Under the pieces are notes generated by a model that saw nothing but the letters and a program-made list of their open reading frames with translations, had not been told where the DNA came from and did no database searches. A DNA stretch of 64,000 bases, taken from positions 27,600-91,599 of the forward strand of contig CALQAH020000003.1 of NCBI GenBank assembly GCA_943328505.2. Reading direction: 5' to 3'. The DNA comes from Rhizobium sp. Q54 (GTDB taxonomy: Bacteria; Bacteroidota; Bacteroidia; Flavobacteriales; Flavobacteriaceae). Shown one piece after another: positions 26,768 to 35,427 of this stretch. Positions within the stretch are counted from its first letter, which is position 1. Every line of letters begins with the position of its first letter. The translations under genes and the position numbers were made by a program.

Positions 26768-27715
26768 ATGTCGGATACAATTGAAAAAGTAAAATGCTTA
26801 ATTATAGGCTCCGGACCTGCCGGATATACCGCTGCCATTTATGCCGCTAGAGCGAATATGAATCCTGTTTTATATCAAGGAACTCAACCTGGGGGACAAT
26901 TAACGACAACGAATGAAGTTGAAAATTGGCCAGGGAATCCAGAAGGAATAACGGGTCCAGAAATGATGGTGCAAATACAAGAGCAAGCACAACGATTTGG
27001 AACCGATGTACGTGATGGTTGGGCAACTAAAGTTGATTTTTCAGGTTCCGTGCATAAAGTATGGATAAATGATACTAAAGAAATTCATGCTGAAACAGTC
27101 ATTATTTCAACAGGCGCAACAGCCAAATATTTAGGAATTCCTTCAGAGCAGCATTATTTGCAAACGGGTGGTGGTGTTTCTGCTTGTGCGGTTTGCGATG
27201 GTTTTTTCTATAGAAATCAGGAAGTGGTGATTGTAGGTGCTGGAGATTCGGCTTGTGAAGAAGCTCATTATTTATCCAAACTTTGTAAAAAAGTGACGAT
27301 GCTTGTTCGTAGCGAAAAATTCAGAGCTTCCAAAATCATGGAAGAGCGCGTTAAAAAAACAGAAAATATTACGATTTTGATGAATCATGATACGGTAGAA
27401 GTGCTTGGTGATGGTCAAGTGGTGACTTCGGTAACGGCTAAAAATAAAACTACGGGTGACATTTTTGGAATTCCTGCTACGGGATTTTTTGTAGCGATTG
27501 GACACAAACCCAACACCGATATTTTTGCGGACTATTTGACACTTGATGAAACAGGTTATATTGTAAATATTCCAGGAACCTCTAAAACCAATGTGGCTGG
27601 AGTTTTTGTAGGAGGAGATGCTGCGGACCATGTTTACAGACAAGCGATAACGGCTGCTGGAACGGGATGTATGGCTGCTTTAGATGCCGAAAGGTATTTG
27701 GCTTCTTTGGAATAA
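26768..27715 (+). CDS. trxB: Thioredoxin-disulfide reductase
   Basis: A 315-residue NADPH-dependent flavoenzyme that keeps thioredoxin reduced. FAD-binding GSGPAGYTAAIYAARA is at about residue 15, the redox-active CAVC at 140-143 (SACAVCDG), NADPH-binding VGAGDSACEEAHYLS after that, and the second FAD motif GVFVGGDAADHVYRQAITAA near the end. The start at ATG 26768 (MSDTIEKVKC) is set by the promoter position. It ends at a bidirectional terminator. Confidence 0.96.
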   Translation: MSDTIEKVKCLIIGSGPAGYTAAIYAARANMNPVLYQGTQPGGQLTTTNEVENWPGNPEGITGPEMMVQIQEQAQRFGTDVRDGWATKVDFSGSVHKVWINDTKEIHAETVIISTGATAKYLGIPSEQHYLQTGGGVSACAVCDGFFYRNQEVVIVGAGDSACEEAHYLSKLCKKVTMLVRSEKFRASKIMEERVKKTENITILMNHDTVEVLGDGQVVTSVTAKNKTTGDIFGIPATGFFVAIGHKPNTDIFADYLTLDETGYIVNIPGTSKTNVAGVFVGGDAADHVYRQAITAAGTGCMAALDAERYLASLE

Positions 27716-27731
27716 GTAAAATTATTGATAT

Positions 27732-27769
27732 AAAAATCCCGTCTAGTTTTATAACTTGACGGGATTTTT
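27732..27769. terminator. Bidirectional terminator after trxB
   Basis: AAAAATCCCGTC (27732-27743) pairs with GACGGGATTTTT (27758-27769). The A-run and T-run on the two sides serve trxB and the converging DUF2807 gene. Confidence 0.85.
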
Positions 27770-28603
27770 TTATTTAGAAGGTTTTTTAGTTAAAACCGCA
27801 CTTTCGGTAAAGCGTTTTAATTCAATTTTAGGTTCGCCATATAACTGTATTTCTGATTTTCCAGAGGCATCGATGCTTACTTTAGTTGCGACCATGATTT
27901 TTGCAGTGGAATAACCTTCGGCTTTAATTTCGGCATTTTTAGCTATTAATTTTTCGCCATCTAAGGATGCGTTATTGTCTAAGGTTAAGTCGAGATCTAT
28001 AATGTCGCCTTCAATGTCTCCTTTTGATTTTTGATAGAGGTCAAATTTCATGGATGTTGAAGAAATCAAAGCTTTTAATTGAGCGCTTTTACTTAAGTCA
28101 ATTGTCGTTTTTTCTGATTTTAGATTGAGTTCCACTTTTGATTTGTCATTAGCCATTAAAGTGAACATTTTTGTTTTTGCATTCAAAAACAGTTTGGCAT
28201 AATCATAGGTTTTAAAAGTAATATTATCTAAAGTTATATCGGATAAAGCTGTTATGTTGGTTTCGTTTTTGGCAATTAACATTTTAAAGTCGTCGGTATA
28301 GGTTACTCGAACGCTTAGTTTTTTTGAACTTGTGATGTCTCTTGAGGTTGATAATTTTAGTGTATTTCCAGCCGATTTATATTCTACATATTCAATTAGA
28401 TTGTCATCGGCTTCAATTTCGATGGCACATTCATTTCCTTTTACTAAAAAGATTTCCAAGTTGTCTTCAACTTCTAAATTTTGAAAATTTTCAACTTCTT
28501 TTTGTTCCATTTTTACGATTTTGGAACCTTTTACTTTTTCTTTCTTTTGGGCGAAAGAAAGAAAAGAGCATAAAATGAAAGTAAGTGTAATTATTTTTTT
28601 CAT
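27770..28603 (-). CDS. Exported DUF2807 (GIN-domain) protein
   Basis: A 277-residue secreted protein with a signal peptide ending near SFAQ (residue 19). It then has the putative auto-transporter adhesin head / GIN domain DUF2807: EVENFQNLEVEDNLEIFLVK, repeated beta strands such as IDLSKSAQLKALISS, and KAEGYSTAKIMVATKVSIDA. These right-handed beta-helix-like proteins are common at the Bacteroidota surface and their role is not established. It lies near another DUF2807 gene but has its own upstream terminator, so it is probably a separate unit. Confidence 0.8.
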   Translation of the reverse strand: MKKIITLTFILCSFLSFAQKKEKVKGSKIVKMEQKEVENFQNLEVEDNLEIFLVKGNECAIEIEADDNLIEYVEYKSAGNTLKLSTSRDITSSKKLSVRVTYTDDFKMLIAKNETNITALSDITLDNITFKTYDYAKLFLNAKTKMFTLMANDKSKVELNLKSEKTTIDLSKSAQLKALISSTSMKFDLYQKSKGDIEGDIIDLDLTLDNNASLDGEKLIAKNAEIKAEGYSTAKIMVATKVSIDASGKSEIQLYGEPKIELKRFTESAVLTKKPSK

Positions 28604-28639
28604 AAAATGGTCATATAGGTTTTGTCAAAAATATAAAAA

Positions 28640-28665
28640 AAAACATCCCAATTGGCATTGGGATG
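28640..28665 (-). terminator. Terminator of the PadR-PspC-DUF2807 operon
   Basis: CATCCCAAT/ATTGGGATG stem with a 4-base loop, followed on the minus strand by a run of Ts (28635-28643 region). Confidence 0.8.
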
Positions 28666-28675
28666 CTTTATTAAC

Positions 28676-29416
28676 TTATTCTTTTGAAATGCTACCGCCA
28701 GAACTTTCTTCTTTGATAAGAGTTTTTGGAGCATGATTGTATTCAATTGAGCCACCACTGGAGGCTTTTGCTTTCAATAGTTCAATTGGATGTACCATTG
28801 TAGAACTTCCACTAGTTGATTCAGAAGTAATTTCGTTAACCATTAAATCTCCAGCTTTTATTTCACTGCCGCTTGATGACGATGAGGTTAAACTTAATGC
28901 TTTACCTTTTATCGTGATGGCGCTTCCACTCGTTGTTTCACAATCTACTGCGTCAATTTCAACTTCTATATCAATTTCACTTCCACTACTGCTTTTTACA
29001 TTTAAATTGGTTCCAAGAAATGTATTTTGTCCTGTAATATCTGCGCCACTTGTAGTTTCTAGACTTGTAATGGTTGGCATTTTTACTCGAATTGTTTTCG
29101 ACTCACATTCATCAATGTTTTCGTCAGTTGTAATAATAAGTGTGCCATTTTCAACTTTGGTAGTAATGTGTTCCAATAAATTTTCATCGGCTTTAACTTC
29201 TACAAAATAGGATTTAGATTGTTCCACTTCAACATTCAAACCACGACTTGCTTCAATTTTTGTAAAACTACCTTCAACATCACGTTTTTCAGTTCTTACA
29301 TCGCCATTACCATCGATGCCATTGCCAAAATTAAAGTTGGCGTGACAGGAAGTGAATAATATAGCCATTATTGTTGCAATAACGATTTTTGTACAAAAAA
29401 CTATAAATTTTACCAT
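28676..29416 (-). CDS. DUF2807 lipoprotein of the PspC operon
   Basis: A 246-residue lipoprotein: hydrophobic start and lipobox LFTSC (Cys24), then a DUF2807 domain (GSFTKIEASRGLNVEVEQSK). The latter half is rich in Ser-Ser-Gly and Thr-Ser-Gly turns (TTSGADITG, SSSGSEIDIE, SSSSSGSEIKAG, STSGSSTM, ASSGGSIEYN), typical of a beta-helix. It starts 2 bases after the PspC gene ends, so it is translationally linked to it. Probably an envelope-stress output protein; inference. Confidence 0.8.
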   Translation of the reverse strand: MVKFIVFCTKIVIATIMAILFTSCHANFNFGNGIDGNGDVRTEKRDVEGSFTKIEASRGLNVEVEQSKSYFVEVKADENLLEHITTKVENGTLIITTDENIDECESKTIRVKMPTITSLETTSGADITGQNTFLGTNLNVKSSSGSEIDIEVEIDAVDCETTSGSAITIKGKALSLTSSSSSGSEIKAGDLMVNEITSESTSGSSTMVHPIELLKAKASSGGSIEYNHAPKTLIKEESSGGSISKE

Positions 29417-29418
29417 GA

Positions 29419-31176
29419 TTAGTTCGTTTTAATGATTTTTCCGTTAGCGTCTGTGGTTAATCTTCCTGGTTTTGATGATTTTAGTTTTGAAGTTTCGTTA
29501 ATAATGACAGATTCACCATTTACTTTTACAGTAGTTGTAGTTATACTATCCTTATTTTCTTCATTGGTTTGAATATCGATTGACTCAACATCATTAAATT
29601 CATTTTCATCGGATGGACAGTTTAAACATTTAACCTGAGAATCAGTCACTTTGTAAACGTAACTTTTATCGCTGAAATGCAAATTAAAGAACTCGTTATT
29701 AGATCTGTCATAATGCTGTACACTATCATCCGTCATGAATATCGTTCCTTCTGGTAAATAAAGATAGATTTCAACATTTTGATTTCTAAATTTACTGGAC
29801 ATTTCTGTCAATAAATAATTGTCTAAAATTAACTGATTTGCAACAATTTTGAAACCGTATTTGATTTTTTCTGCTCTTTGATTGGCTTCTGAGAATGATT
29901 TTCCTTCAGCTAATTTTTCAATTTGAATATAGGGTGTAAGTTTATCTGTGCTTTTCAATTGTATGGTTACATTGTTAGAATAAATCACTTCGTTTTTTGT
30001 TGAGTCTTGCTCAAATCTAAAATCATCAGTATCATAAATGCTTTTTGAAAAATAATCATTGTATACAAATTTAATTTTCAGCGTATCTGTTGCTTGTAAA
30101 GGAATATTTTCTTTTTGAACAATTTTACCATGATAAGCTCTTTCTGTCGATTGCTGAATTCCAATAACTATTAATGCTCCAACTGCAAATATCCAAATGG
30201 CTAACAAGCTATATTTTACAATACTACCAACAGATTTTAGATTAGCTACTAATAATTTTAATCCTAAGATGAAGAAGAAAAACAATGGTATTCCAACGGC
30301 TAAGAAGGTTAAAACTCCAAATACCCATAATGGAATGTTGGTGTAATTAACGGCTTCAACATATTTTTGCCAAGGAGCATTCATAAAAGAAGTAGATCCA
30401 AAAGTAAACATCCCTATAAATAGCCCAATTAATGAAATTATTGAAAAAACAACTATAATTGACCCTAACACTTTTGCAAATACTTTGAAGATACTCATAA
30501 ATATGTCTCCAATTCCACCCGCAATTTTTTCAGCACCTGTTTTTACTTGGTTGCCCATTTTGTCATAATCAGCACCTTTAAATTTATTAGTAACACTGTC
30601 AAACTCTTCTCTAACTTTCTTTTCAATATTAGAAATGGTAACTGGTTCACCAGTCATTTCTAATTTTTCAGATGTTGTTATGGCCTTTGGCATAGCTACC
30701 CAAAGAACAATATAAGCAATGAAACCAGTTCCAAATCCAAAGAATAATATCAAGAACAGAATTTTTAACCATACAGCGTCAATTCCAAAATAATGACCTA
30801 AACCAGTACAAACACCAGCAATAGTTCCTCTGTCTTTATCACGATACAGTTTTCTCGATTTTGTGTAGGGATAGTAGGGTTCTTTTGAGCTTGTTGTTGT
30901 GTCATTATCGTCATCAATTCTGTAATCTTCTGGTTGACCCATTACCACAATGACTTCATCAACATCTTTGTTATTGATTACATGTTTGTCGCTTTTTTGT
31001 TTTTCTATTAACAATTCTGCTACACGCATTTCAATGTCTTTCATGATTTCATCTTTACCAGAAGAGTTAGAAAGAGAACGTTTTATAGCGTCAAAATAAC
31101 GTGTTAATTTTTGGTATGCATCTTCATCTATGTGAAAGATTAAACCACCTATATTAATATTTACTGTTTTGTTCAT
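29419..31176 (-). CDS. PspC-domain membrane protein
   Basis: A 585-residue membrane protein. An N-terminal cytoplasmic segment (MNKTVNINIGGLIFHIDEDA) is followed by a PspC domain at about 105-170 (KLYRDKDRGTIAGVCTGLGH, then GTGFIAYIVLWVAMPKA). Several membrane helices (about 235-350) and a C-terminal extracytoplasmic region follow. PspC proteins sense envelope stress in phage-shock systems; no PspA or PspB is nearby. It lies between PadR and the DUF2807 lipoprotein with 2-base gaps, so the three are one operon. Confidence 0.88.
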   Translation of the reverse strand: MNKTVNINIGGLIFHIDEDAYQKLTRYFDAIKRSLSNSSGKDEIMKDIEMRVAELLIEKQKSDKHVINNKDVDEVIVVMGQPEDYRIDDDNDTTTSSKEPYYPYTKSRKLYRDKDRGTIAGVCTGLGHYFGIDAVWLKILFLILFFGFGTGFIAYIVLWVAMPKAITTSEKLEMTGEPVTISNIEKKVREEFDSVTNKFKGADYDKMGNQVKTGAEKIAGGIGDIFMSIFKVFAKVLGSIIVVFSIISLIGLFIGMFTFGSTSFMNAPWQKYVEAVNYTNIPLWVFGVLTFLAVGIPLFFFFILGLKLLVANLKSVGSIVKYSLLAIWIFAVGALIVIGIQQSTERAYHGKIVQKENIPLQATDTLKIKFVYNDYFSKSIYDTDDFRFEQDSTKNEVIYSNNVTIQLKSTDKLTPYIQIEKLAEGKSFSEANQRAEKIKYGFKIVANQLILDNYLLTEMSSKFRNQNVEIYLYLPEGTIFMTDDSVQHYDRSNNEFFNLHFSDKSYVYKVTDSQVKCLNCPSDENEFNDVESIDIQTNEENKDSITTTTVKVNGESVIINETSKLKSSKPGRLTTDANGKIIKTN

Positions 31177-31178
31177 GA

Positions 31179-31511
31179 TTACTTCTTTTTAGTTGTGATA
31201 ATGTTAACGGCATCTGACAATTCGGTCCAAGTACCGGTTAATTCGTTTAAAAATGTTTTTCCTAATTCGGTCAATTCGTAATATTTTCTTGGTGGACCTG
31301 AAGTAGATTCCTCCCAACGGTAGTTGAGTAAACCGTCATTTTTTAATCTTGTCAATAGCGGATAAATTGTACCCTCAACTACAAGCAATTTTGCGTTTTT
31401 TAAAGTGTCTAATATTTCAGAAGTGTAGGCTTCTTTGTCTTTTAAGACAGATAAGATACAAAATTCTAAAACACCTTTACGCATCTGTGCTTTTGTGTTT
31501 TCGATGTTCAT
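31179..31511 (-). CDS. PadR-family transcriptional regulator
   Basis: A 110-residue winged-helix protein: KGVLEFCILSVLKDKEAYTS (helix 1), the LVVEGTIYPLLTRLKNDGLL recognition region, and the wing SGPPRKYYELTELGKTFL are textbook PadR. Members usually repress their own operon and respond to small ligands. As the first gene of the PadR-PspC-DUF2807 operon it probably controls that operon. Confidence 0.93.
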   Translation of the reverse strand: MNIENTKAQMRKGVLEFCILSVLKDKEAYTSEILDTLKNAKLLVVEGTIYPLLTRLKNDGLLNYRWEESTSGPPRKYYELTELGKTFLNELTGTWTELSDAVNIITTKKK

Positions 31512-31607
31512 AATTTTCTTTTAATTTTTTTGATTACTATTCGTTTTTTGATTGATGATGATTATGCTTTTTAAATGATACTATTGATAGGCTATTAATT
31601 TCTTATA

Positions 31608-31615
31608 CAAAGATA
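31608..31615 (-). promoter_or_regulatory. -7 box (TATCTTTG) for the PadR-PspC operon
   Basis: On the minus strand TATCTTTG is a perfect TAnnTTTG, about 97 bases before the PadR start. Just upstream are two similar words, AAAGTATTA (31627-31635) and AAAGTACTAA (31643-31652), which could be PadR contacts. Both assignments are inference. Confidence 0.5.
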
Positions 31616-31732
31616 CGGCCTAAAAAAAGTATTATGTAATGCAAAGTACTAATATTTAACATTAATTTAACATTTTAATTTTTAATGTAAAACTGTATTT
31701 ATTTTGTACTTTTATAGCAAAATCAACTGTTT

Positions 31733-32188
31733 ATGGAATTTTCTCCTTCAAAATTAAACGCTTTTTTATTCTTAAAATTACCATCCGCTTTTTGGTGTGG
31801 TGTTAGAGTTATTGAAATAAAACCGGAGAAATGCGTTGCCACAGTCACCCATAAATGGTTCAATCAGAATCCATTCAAATCGATGTATTTTGCAGTACAA
31901 GCTATGGCTGCTGAATTAACAACAGGAGCATTAGTGATGTATCAAATTAAAAAAAGTGGAAAGAGCATATCCATGTTGGTTGCCAATAATAAAGGGAATT
32001 TTTCTAAAAAAGCAACGGGAAAAATAATTTTTACTTGTACTGATGGACATCTCATTGAAGAAGCAATTTTCAAAACAATTGCAACTGGAGAAGGACAAAC
32101 CATTTGGCTAAAGTCTATTGGTAAGGACTCAAAAGGGGATCAAGTTTCTGAAATGGATTTTGAATGGAGTGTTAAACTTAAGGGATAA
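31733..32188 (+). CDS. DUF4442 hotdog-fold protein
   Basis: A 151-residue soluble protein resembling DUF4442, a thioesterase-like hotdog family (KLNAFLFLKLPSAFWCGVRV, HKWFNQNPFKSMYFAVQAMA, ELTTGALVMYQIKK). Related proteins act on acyl-CoA or acyl carrier protein, but no catalytic residue can be named. Divergent from the PadR operon across a 221-base gap. Confidence 0.75.
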   Translation: MEFSPSKLNAFLFLKLPSAFWCGVRVIEIKPEKCVATVTHKWFNQNPFKSMYFAVQAMAAELTTGALVMYQIKKSGKSISMLVANNKGNFSKKATGKIIFTCTDGHLIEEAIFKTIATGEGQTIWLKSIGKDSKGDQVSEMDFEWSVKLKG

Positions 32189-32238
32189 ACAAAAGTTAAA
32201 CCTGCAACAATTAACTATTATTTATAGGCCTTTGGTTG

Positions 32239-32246
32239 TAGTTTTG
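32239..32246 (+). promoter_or_regulatory. -7 box (TAGTTTTG) for the epimerase gene
   Basis: TAGTTTTG fits TAnnTTTG, 17 bases before the ATG at 32264. No TTG at the expected -33 distance. Confidence 0.45.
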
Positions 32247-32263
32247 TAGTAAAGAATCTCAAA

Positions 32264-33169
32264 ATGAAAATACTTATTACAGGTGCTACGGGTTTGATTG
32301 GAACCGAATTGGTCAAATTATTTTTAGAAAATGGCAATACCATCAACTATTTAACTACTTCAAAAGATAAAGTTCAAGATAAACCCAATTACTTTGGATA
32401 CTACTGGAATCCCGAAAATGGGAAAATTGATGAAAATAGTTTAATTGGTGTAGATGTTATCGTTCATTTGGCTGGAGCCAATATTGCAAAGCGTTGGACC
32501 AATGCCTATAAAAAAGAAATTATAGAAAGCAGAACACTATCTTCTGAATTACTCTTTAACGTTTTAAAAAATAATCCACACCAAGTAAAACAAATCGTTT
32601 CCGCTTCAGGAACGGCTATTTATCCCGAGAGTCATTCAAAAATTTACGATGAAACGGATACTGAAATTGATAATAGTTTTTTAGCAAATGTTGTTTTGAA
32701 GTGGGAGGAAAGCGTAGATAGATTCCAAACTTTAGGGCTAAAAGTTGTCAAACTAAGAACTGGAGTTGTATTTGCTAAAAATGGTGGCGCATTACCCGAA
32801 ATGGTAAAACCTATAAAAATGGGCATTGGTGCTGCTATGGGAAATGGTAAACAAATACAATCATGGATACATATTACAGATTTGGTTGCCTTATATTATT
32901 TTGTTGTTAAAAATCAATTGGAAGGTGTTTTTAATGCGGTTTCACCCAATCCAATTAGCAATGCAGATTTAACAAAAGCAATTGCTAAAACTTTGCACAA
33001 ACCACTTTTTATGCCCAATATACCAGAGTTTGTTATGAAAATAATTCTCGGAGAAATGAGTATACTCCTTTTTTCAAGTAAAAATTTAAGTTCAAAAAAA
33101 ATAGAAGAGTGTGGCTTTAAATTTAAGTTTCCAGAGATTCAAAAAGCACTCAATAACTTGTATCAATAA
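32264..33169 (+). CDS. TIGR01777-type NAD-dependent epimerase/dehydratase family protein
   Basis: A 301-residue Rossmann protein. GATGLIG at residue 7 is the dinucleotide motif; VHLAGANIAKRWTNAYKKEI, SASGTAIYP, KLRTGVVFAKNGGALPEM and IQSWIHITDLVALYYFV mark the TIGR01777 (YfcH/SDR39U1-like) group, whose substrate is unknown. Its last codons and stop lie in the first unit of a 30-bp tandem duplication (33141-33200). Confidence 0.9.
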   Translation: MKILITGATGLIGTELVKLFLENGNTINYLTTSKDKVQDKPNYFGYYWNPENGKIDENSLIGVDVIVHLAGANIAKRWTNAYKKEIIESRTLSSELLFNVLKNNPHQVKQIVSASGTAIYPESHSKIYDETDTEIDNSFLANVVLKWEESVDRFQTLGLKVVKLRTGVVFAKNGGALPEMVKPIKMGIGAAMGNGKQIQSWIHITDLVALYYFVVKNQLEGVFNAVSPNPISNADLTKAIAKTLHKPLFMPNIPEFVMKIILGEMSILLFSSKNLSSKKIEECGFKFKFPEIQKALNNLYQ

Positions 33170-33210
33170 AAAAAAGCACTCAATAACTTGTATCAATAAA
33201 AAAAAGCACT
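33141..33210 (+). repeat. Perfect 30-bp tandem duplication across the epimerase stop codon
   Basis: Bases 33141-33170 and 33171-33200 are identical, and the first ten bases of the unit (AAAAAGCACT) recur at 33201-33210. The first unit encodes the C-terminal residues KALNNLYQ and the stop; the second is untranslated; the third partial copy is the left arm of the terminator. Confidence 0.95.
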
Positions 33211-33236
33211 ATCGATTTTATAGTGCTTTTTTTTAT
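33201..33236 (+). terminator. Terminator of the epimerase gene
   Basis: AAAAAGCACTAT pairs perfectly with ATAGTGCTTTTT around a 7-base loop, followed by more Ts. Confidence 0.9.
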
Positions 33237-33413
33237 AAAGATTGTTGAATTAATAATTATTTAAAGCTTTCTAGCTAACCTTGAGAAACGAATTATTTAA
33301 AATAATAAGAACAAAATTAATTAAAACGAAAACGTAATAGTCACAAAATTATATTAAAATTTCAATTTATTTTAAAGCGAAATTTATTTATTTTTAATAA
33401 AAAGTGTGACAAT

Positions 33414-33445
33414 TTGACATTATTAAACAAATGGCAATACTTTTG
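33414..33445 (+). promoter_or_regulatory. grpE-dnaJ promoter (TTG-N21-TACTTTTG)
   Basis: TTG at 33414-33416 and TACTTTTG at 33438-33445, 21 bases apart, match the housekeeping Bacteroidota consensus. The grpE ATG is 20 bases downstream. No CIRCE element (the HrcA operator) is visible. Confidence 0.75.
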
Positions 33446-33465
33446 CAATTCAAGAGAAAAATAAA

Positions 33466-34041
33466 ATGTTTAAAAAAATATTCAAAAATACAAGTAAAAT
33501 GACTACCGAGAATACCGAAATAGACAAAGAATTAGAAGATACGATTTTAGAGAATAATGCAAATGGAGAACAACTAATTGTTGAAGAATTAACTATTGAA
33601 GAGCAATTAACCAAAGACTTAGCTGTAGAGAAAGATAAATTTTTACGTCTTTTTGCTGAATTTGAAAATTATAAAAGACGAACTGCCAAAGAAAGAATGG
33701 AGTTGTTTAAAACTGCCAATCAAGAAGTCATGCAAGCCATGTTGCCAGTAATGGATGACTTTGATAGAGCTTTAACAGAAATTAAAAAAACAGACGATTC
33801 TATCTTAATTCAAGGTGTAGAGCTCATACAAGAAAAATTAAGAAACACATTAATATCAAAAGGATTGGAGGAAGTTGAAATAAAAGTTGGAGATATTTTT
33901 AATGCCGATTTTGCAGAAGCTATTACTCAAATCCCAGCTCCTTCTCCAAATTTGAAAGGAAAAATTGTAGATGTAATTGAAAAAGGGTACAAGTTGGGTG
34001 ACAAAATAATCCGTTTTCCAAAAGTGGTTATTGGAAATTAA
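33466..34041 (+). CDS. grpE: Nucleotide exchange factor GrpE
   Basis: A 191-residue dimeric cofactor that releases ADP from DnaK. An acidic, flexible start (to about 45) leads into the long coiled coil (KDLAVEKDKFLRLFAEFENY, RRTAKERMELFKTANQEVMQ) and the C-terminal beta domain (GDIFNADFAEAITQIPAPSP, KGYKLGDKIIRFPKVVIG). An internal ATG at 33499 is possible, but 33466 is adjacent to the promoter. It is co-transcribed with dnaJ (13-base gap). Confidence 0.94.
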   Translation: MFKKIFKNTSKMTTENTEIDKELEDTILENNANGEQLIVEELTIEEQLTKDLAVEKDKFLRLFAEFENYKRRTAKERMELFKTANQEVMQAMLPVMDDFDRALTEIKKTDDSILIQGVELIQEKLRNTLISKGLEEVEIKVGDIFNADFAEAITQIPAPSPNLKGKIVDVIEKGYKLGDKIIRFPKVVIGN

Positions 34042-34054
34042 TTCTTAATTGAAA

Positions 34055-35173
34055 ATGAAAAAAGATTTTTACGAAATATTAGGAATATCTAAAAATGCCT
34101 CTGAAGCCGAAATAAAAAAGGCCTACAGAAAGAAAGCAATAGAATTTCACCCTGACAAAAACCCAGGAAATGCTGAAGCCGAAGAAAATTTCAAAACAGC
34201 TGCCGAAGCCTATGAAGTATTAAGCGATCCTCAAAAGAAAGCCAAATACGATCAATACGGTCACCAAGCTTTTGATAATGGCGGCGGTGGCGGTTACAGT
34301 ACTGGCGGTATGAATATGGATGATATTTTCAGTCAATTTGGAGATATTTTTGGAAGTGCTTTCGGTGGCGGTGCCGGTTTCGGTGGAAATAATGGTGGTC
34401 AACGTAGAACTAAAGGGAGCAATCTTCGTATAAAAGTTAAATTAACTTTGGAAGAAGTAGCCAATGGAGTTGAGAAAAAAGTTAAAGTAAAACGGAAAAT
34501 ACAAGCTCAAGGTGTTAAATATAAAACCTGTTCTACCTGCAATGGACAAGGTCAAGTTTTAAGAGTTACCAATACAATTTTAGGCAGAATGCAATCCGCC
34601 TCTACATGTCCAACCTGCGGCGGTGCTGGACAAATGATTGAAAGTAAACCGAATGATGCCGATTCACAAGGAATGGTTATGGCTGACGAAACAGTCTCTA
34701 TAAAAATTCCAGCTGGTGTTGTTGACGGTATGCAATTAAAAGTTTCAAACAAAGGGAATGATGCTCCAGGAAATGGTGTGCCGGGAGATTTAATTGTAGC
34801 GATTGAAGAACAAGAACATGAATTTTTGAAACGTGAAGGTGAAAATCTTCATTATGATTTATATATCAGTTTTCCAGAAGCTGCCCTAGGAATTTCGAAA
34901 GATATTGAAGCAGTTAATGGAAAAGTAAGAATCAAACTTGAAGAAGGAATCCAATCAGGTAAGATTTTACGCTTAAAAGGAAAAGGTATTCCAAGTTTAA
35001 ATGGGTATGGAAGTGGCGATTTATTAGTTCATGTAAATGTCTGGACTCCAAAGACTTTATCTAAAGAGCAAAAGCAATTCTTCGAAAACTCAATGAGTAA
35101 CGAGAATTTTATTCCTAGTCCAGAAAAAAGTGATAAATCTTTTTTCGAAAAAGTAAAAGATATGTTTTCGTAG
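34055..35173 (+). CDS. dnaJ: Chaperone DnaJ with a reduced zinc region
   Basis: A 372-residue Hsp40. The J domain (KKDFYEILGISKNASEAEIK; HPD at 32-34) is followed by a Gly-rich linker (75-115). The cysteine region has only two CxxCxGxG motifs, CSTCNGQG (159-166) and CPTCGGAG (185-192), instead of the usual four. Substrate-binding domains complete the protein (VDGMQLKVSNKGNDAPGNGV; GSGDLLVHVNVWTPK). It can therefore form one zinc centre rather than two, a form I believe occurs in other Flavobacteriia. ATG 34055 is chosen over an in-frame TTG at 34049. Confidence 0.95.
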   Translation: MKKDFYEILGISKNASEAEIKKAYRKKAIEFHPDKNPGNAEAEENFKTAAEAYEVLSDPQKKAKYDQYGHQAFDNGGGGGYSTGGMNMDDIFSQFGDIFGSAFGGGAGFGGNNGGQRRTKGSNLRIKVKLTLEEVANGVEKKVKVKRKIQAQGVKYKTCSTCNGQGQVLRVTNTILGRMQSASTCPTCGGAGQMIESKPNDADSQGMVMADETVSIKIPAGVVDGMQLKVSNKGNDAPGNGVPGDLIVAIEEQEHEFLKREGENLHYDLYISFPEAALGISKDIEAVNGKVRIKLEEGIQSGKILRLKGKGIPSLNGYGSGDLLVHVNVWTPKTLSKEQKQFFENSMSNENFIPSPEKSDKSFFEKVKDMFS

Positions 35174-35199
35174 TTTAAATTATTTTATTACATTTGAAT

Positions 35200-35226
35200 A
35201 TTACTTGGAAACAAGTAATTTCTTTT
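35200..35226 (+). terminator. First terminator after dnaJ
   Basis: ATTACTTG-GAAA-CAAGTAAT, then TTCTTTTT. Confidence 0.75.
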
Positions 35227-35240
35227 TCATAGCAATTTTT

Positions 35241-35282
35241 CCCATCCTTGTTTTTTAAACATTATAAGGGTGGGTTTTTTTT
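35241..35282 (+). terminator. Second terminator after dnaJ
   Basis: CCCATCCTT and AAGGGTGGG form a 9-bp stem with one wobble, followed by at least ten Ts. The two terminators in tandem seal grpE-dnaJ from the ABC genes. Confidence 0.85.
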
Positions 35283-35427
35283 GTAACAAATATTCCTGTT
35301 ATACTACTAATTCTCTACCTTTACCAAATGCAATAACAACTTCAAAAATCAATTGCAATACCAATTTTATATTGTTTTTGAAATTGACATTGCTATAGAA
35401 TTTGTAATTGATATTTAAAATAAATTT

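Noticed and set aside
33361-33465. CIRCE or heat-shock operator before grpE
   Set aside because: No TTAGCACTC-N9-GAGTGCTAA or close variant is present; only a housekeeping-type promoter is seen.
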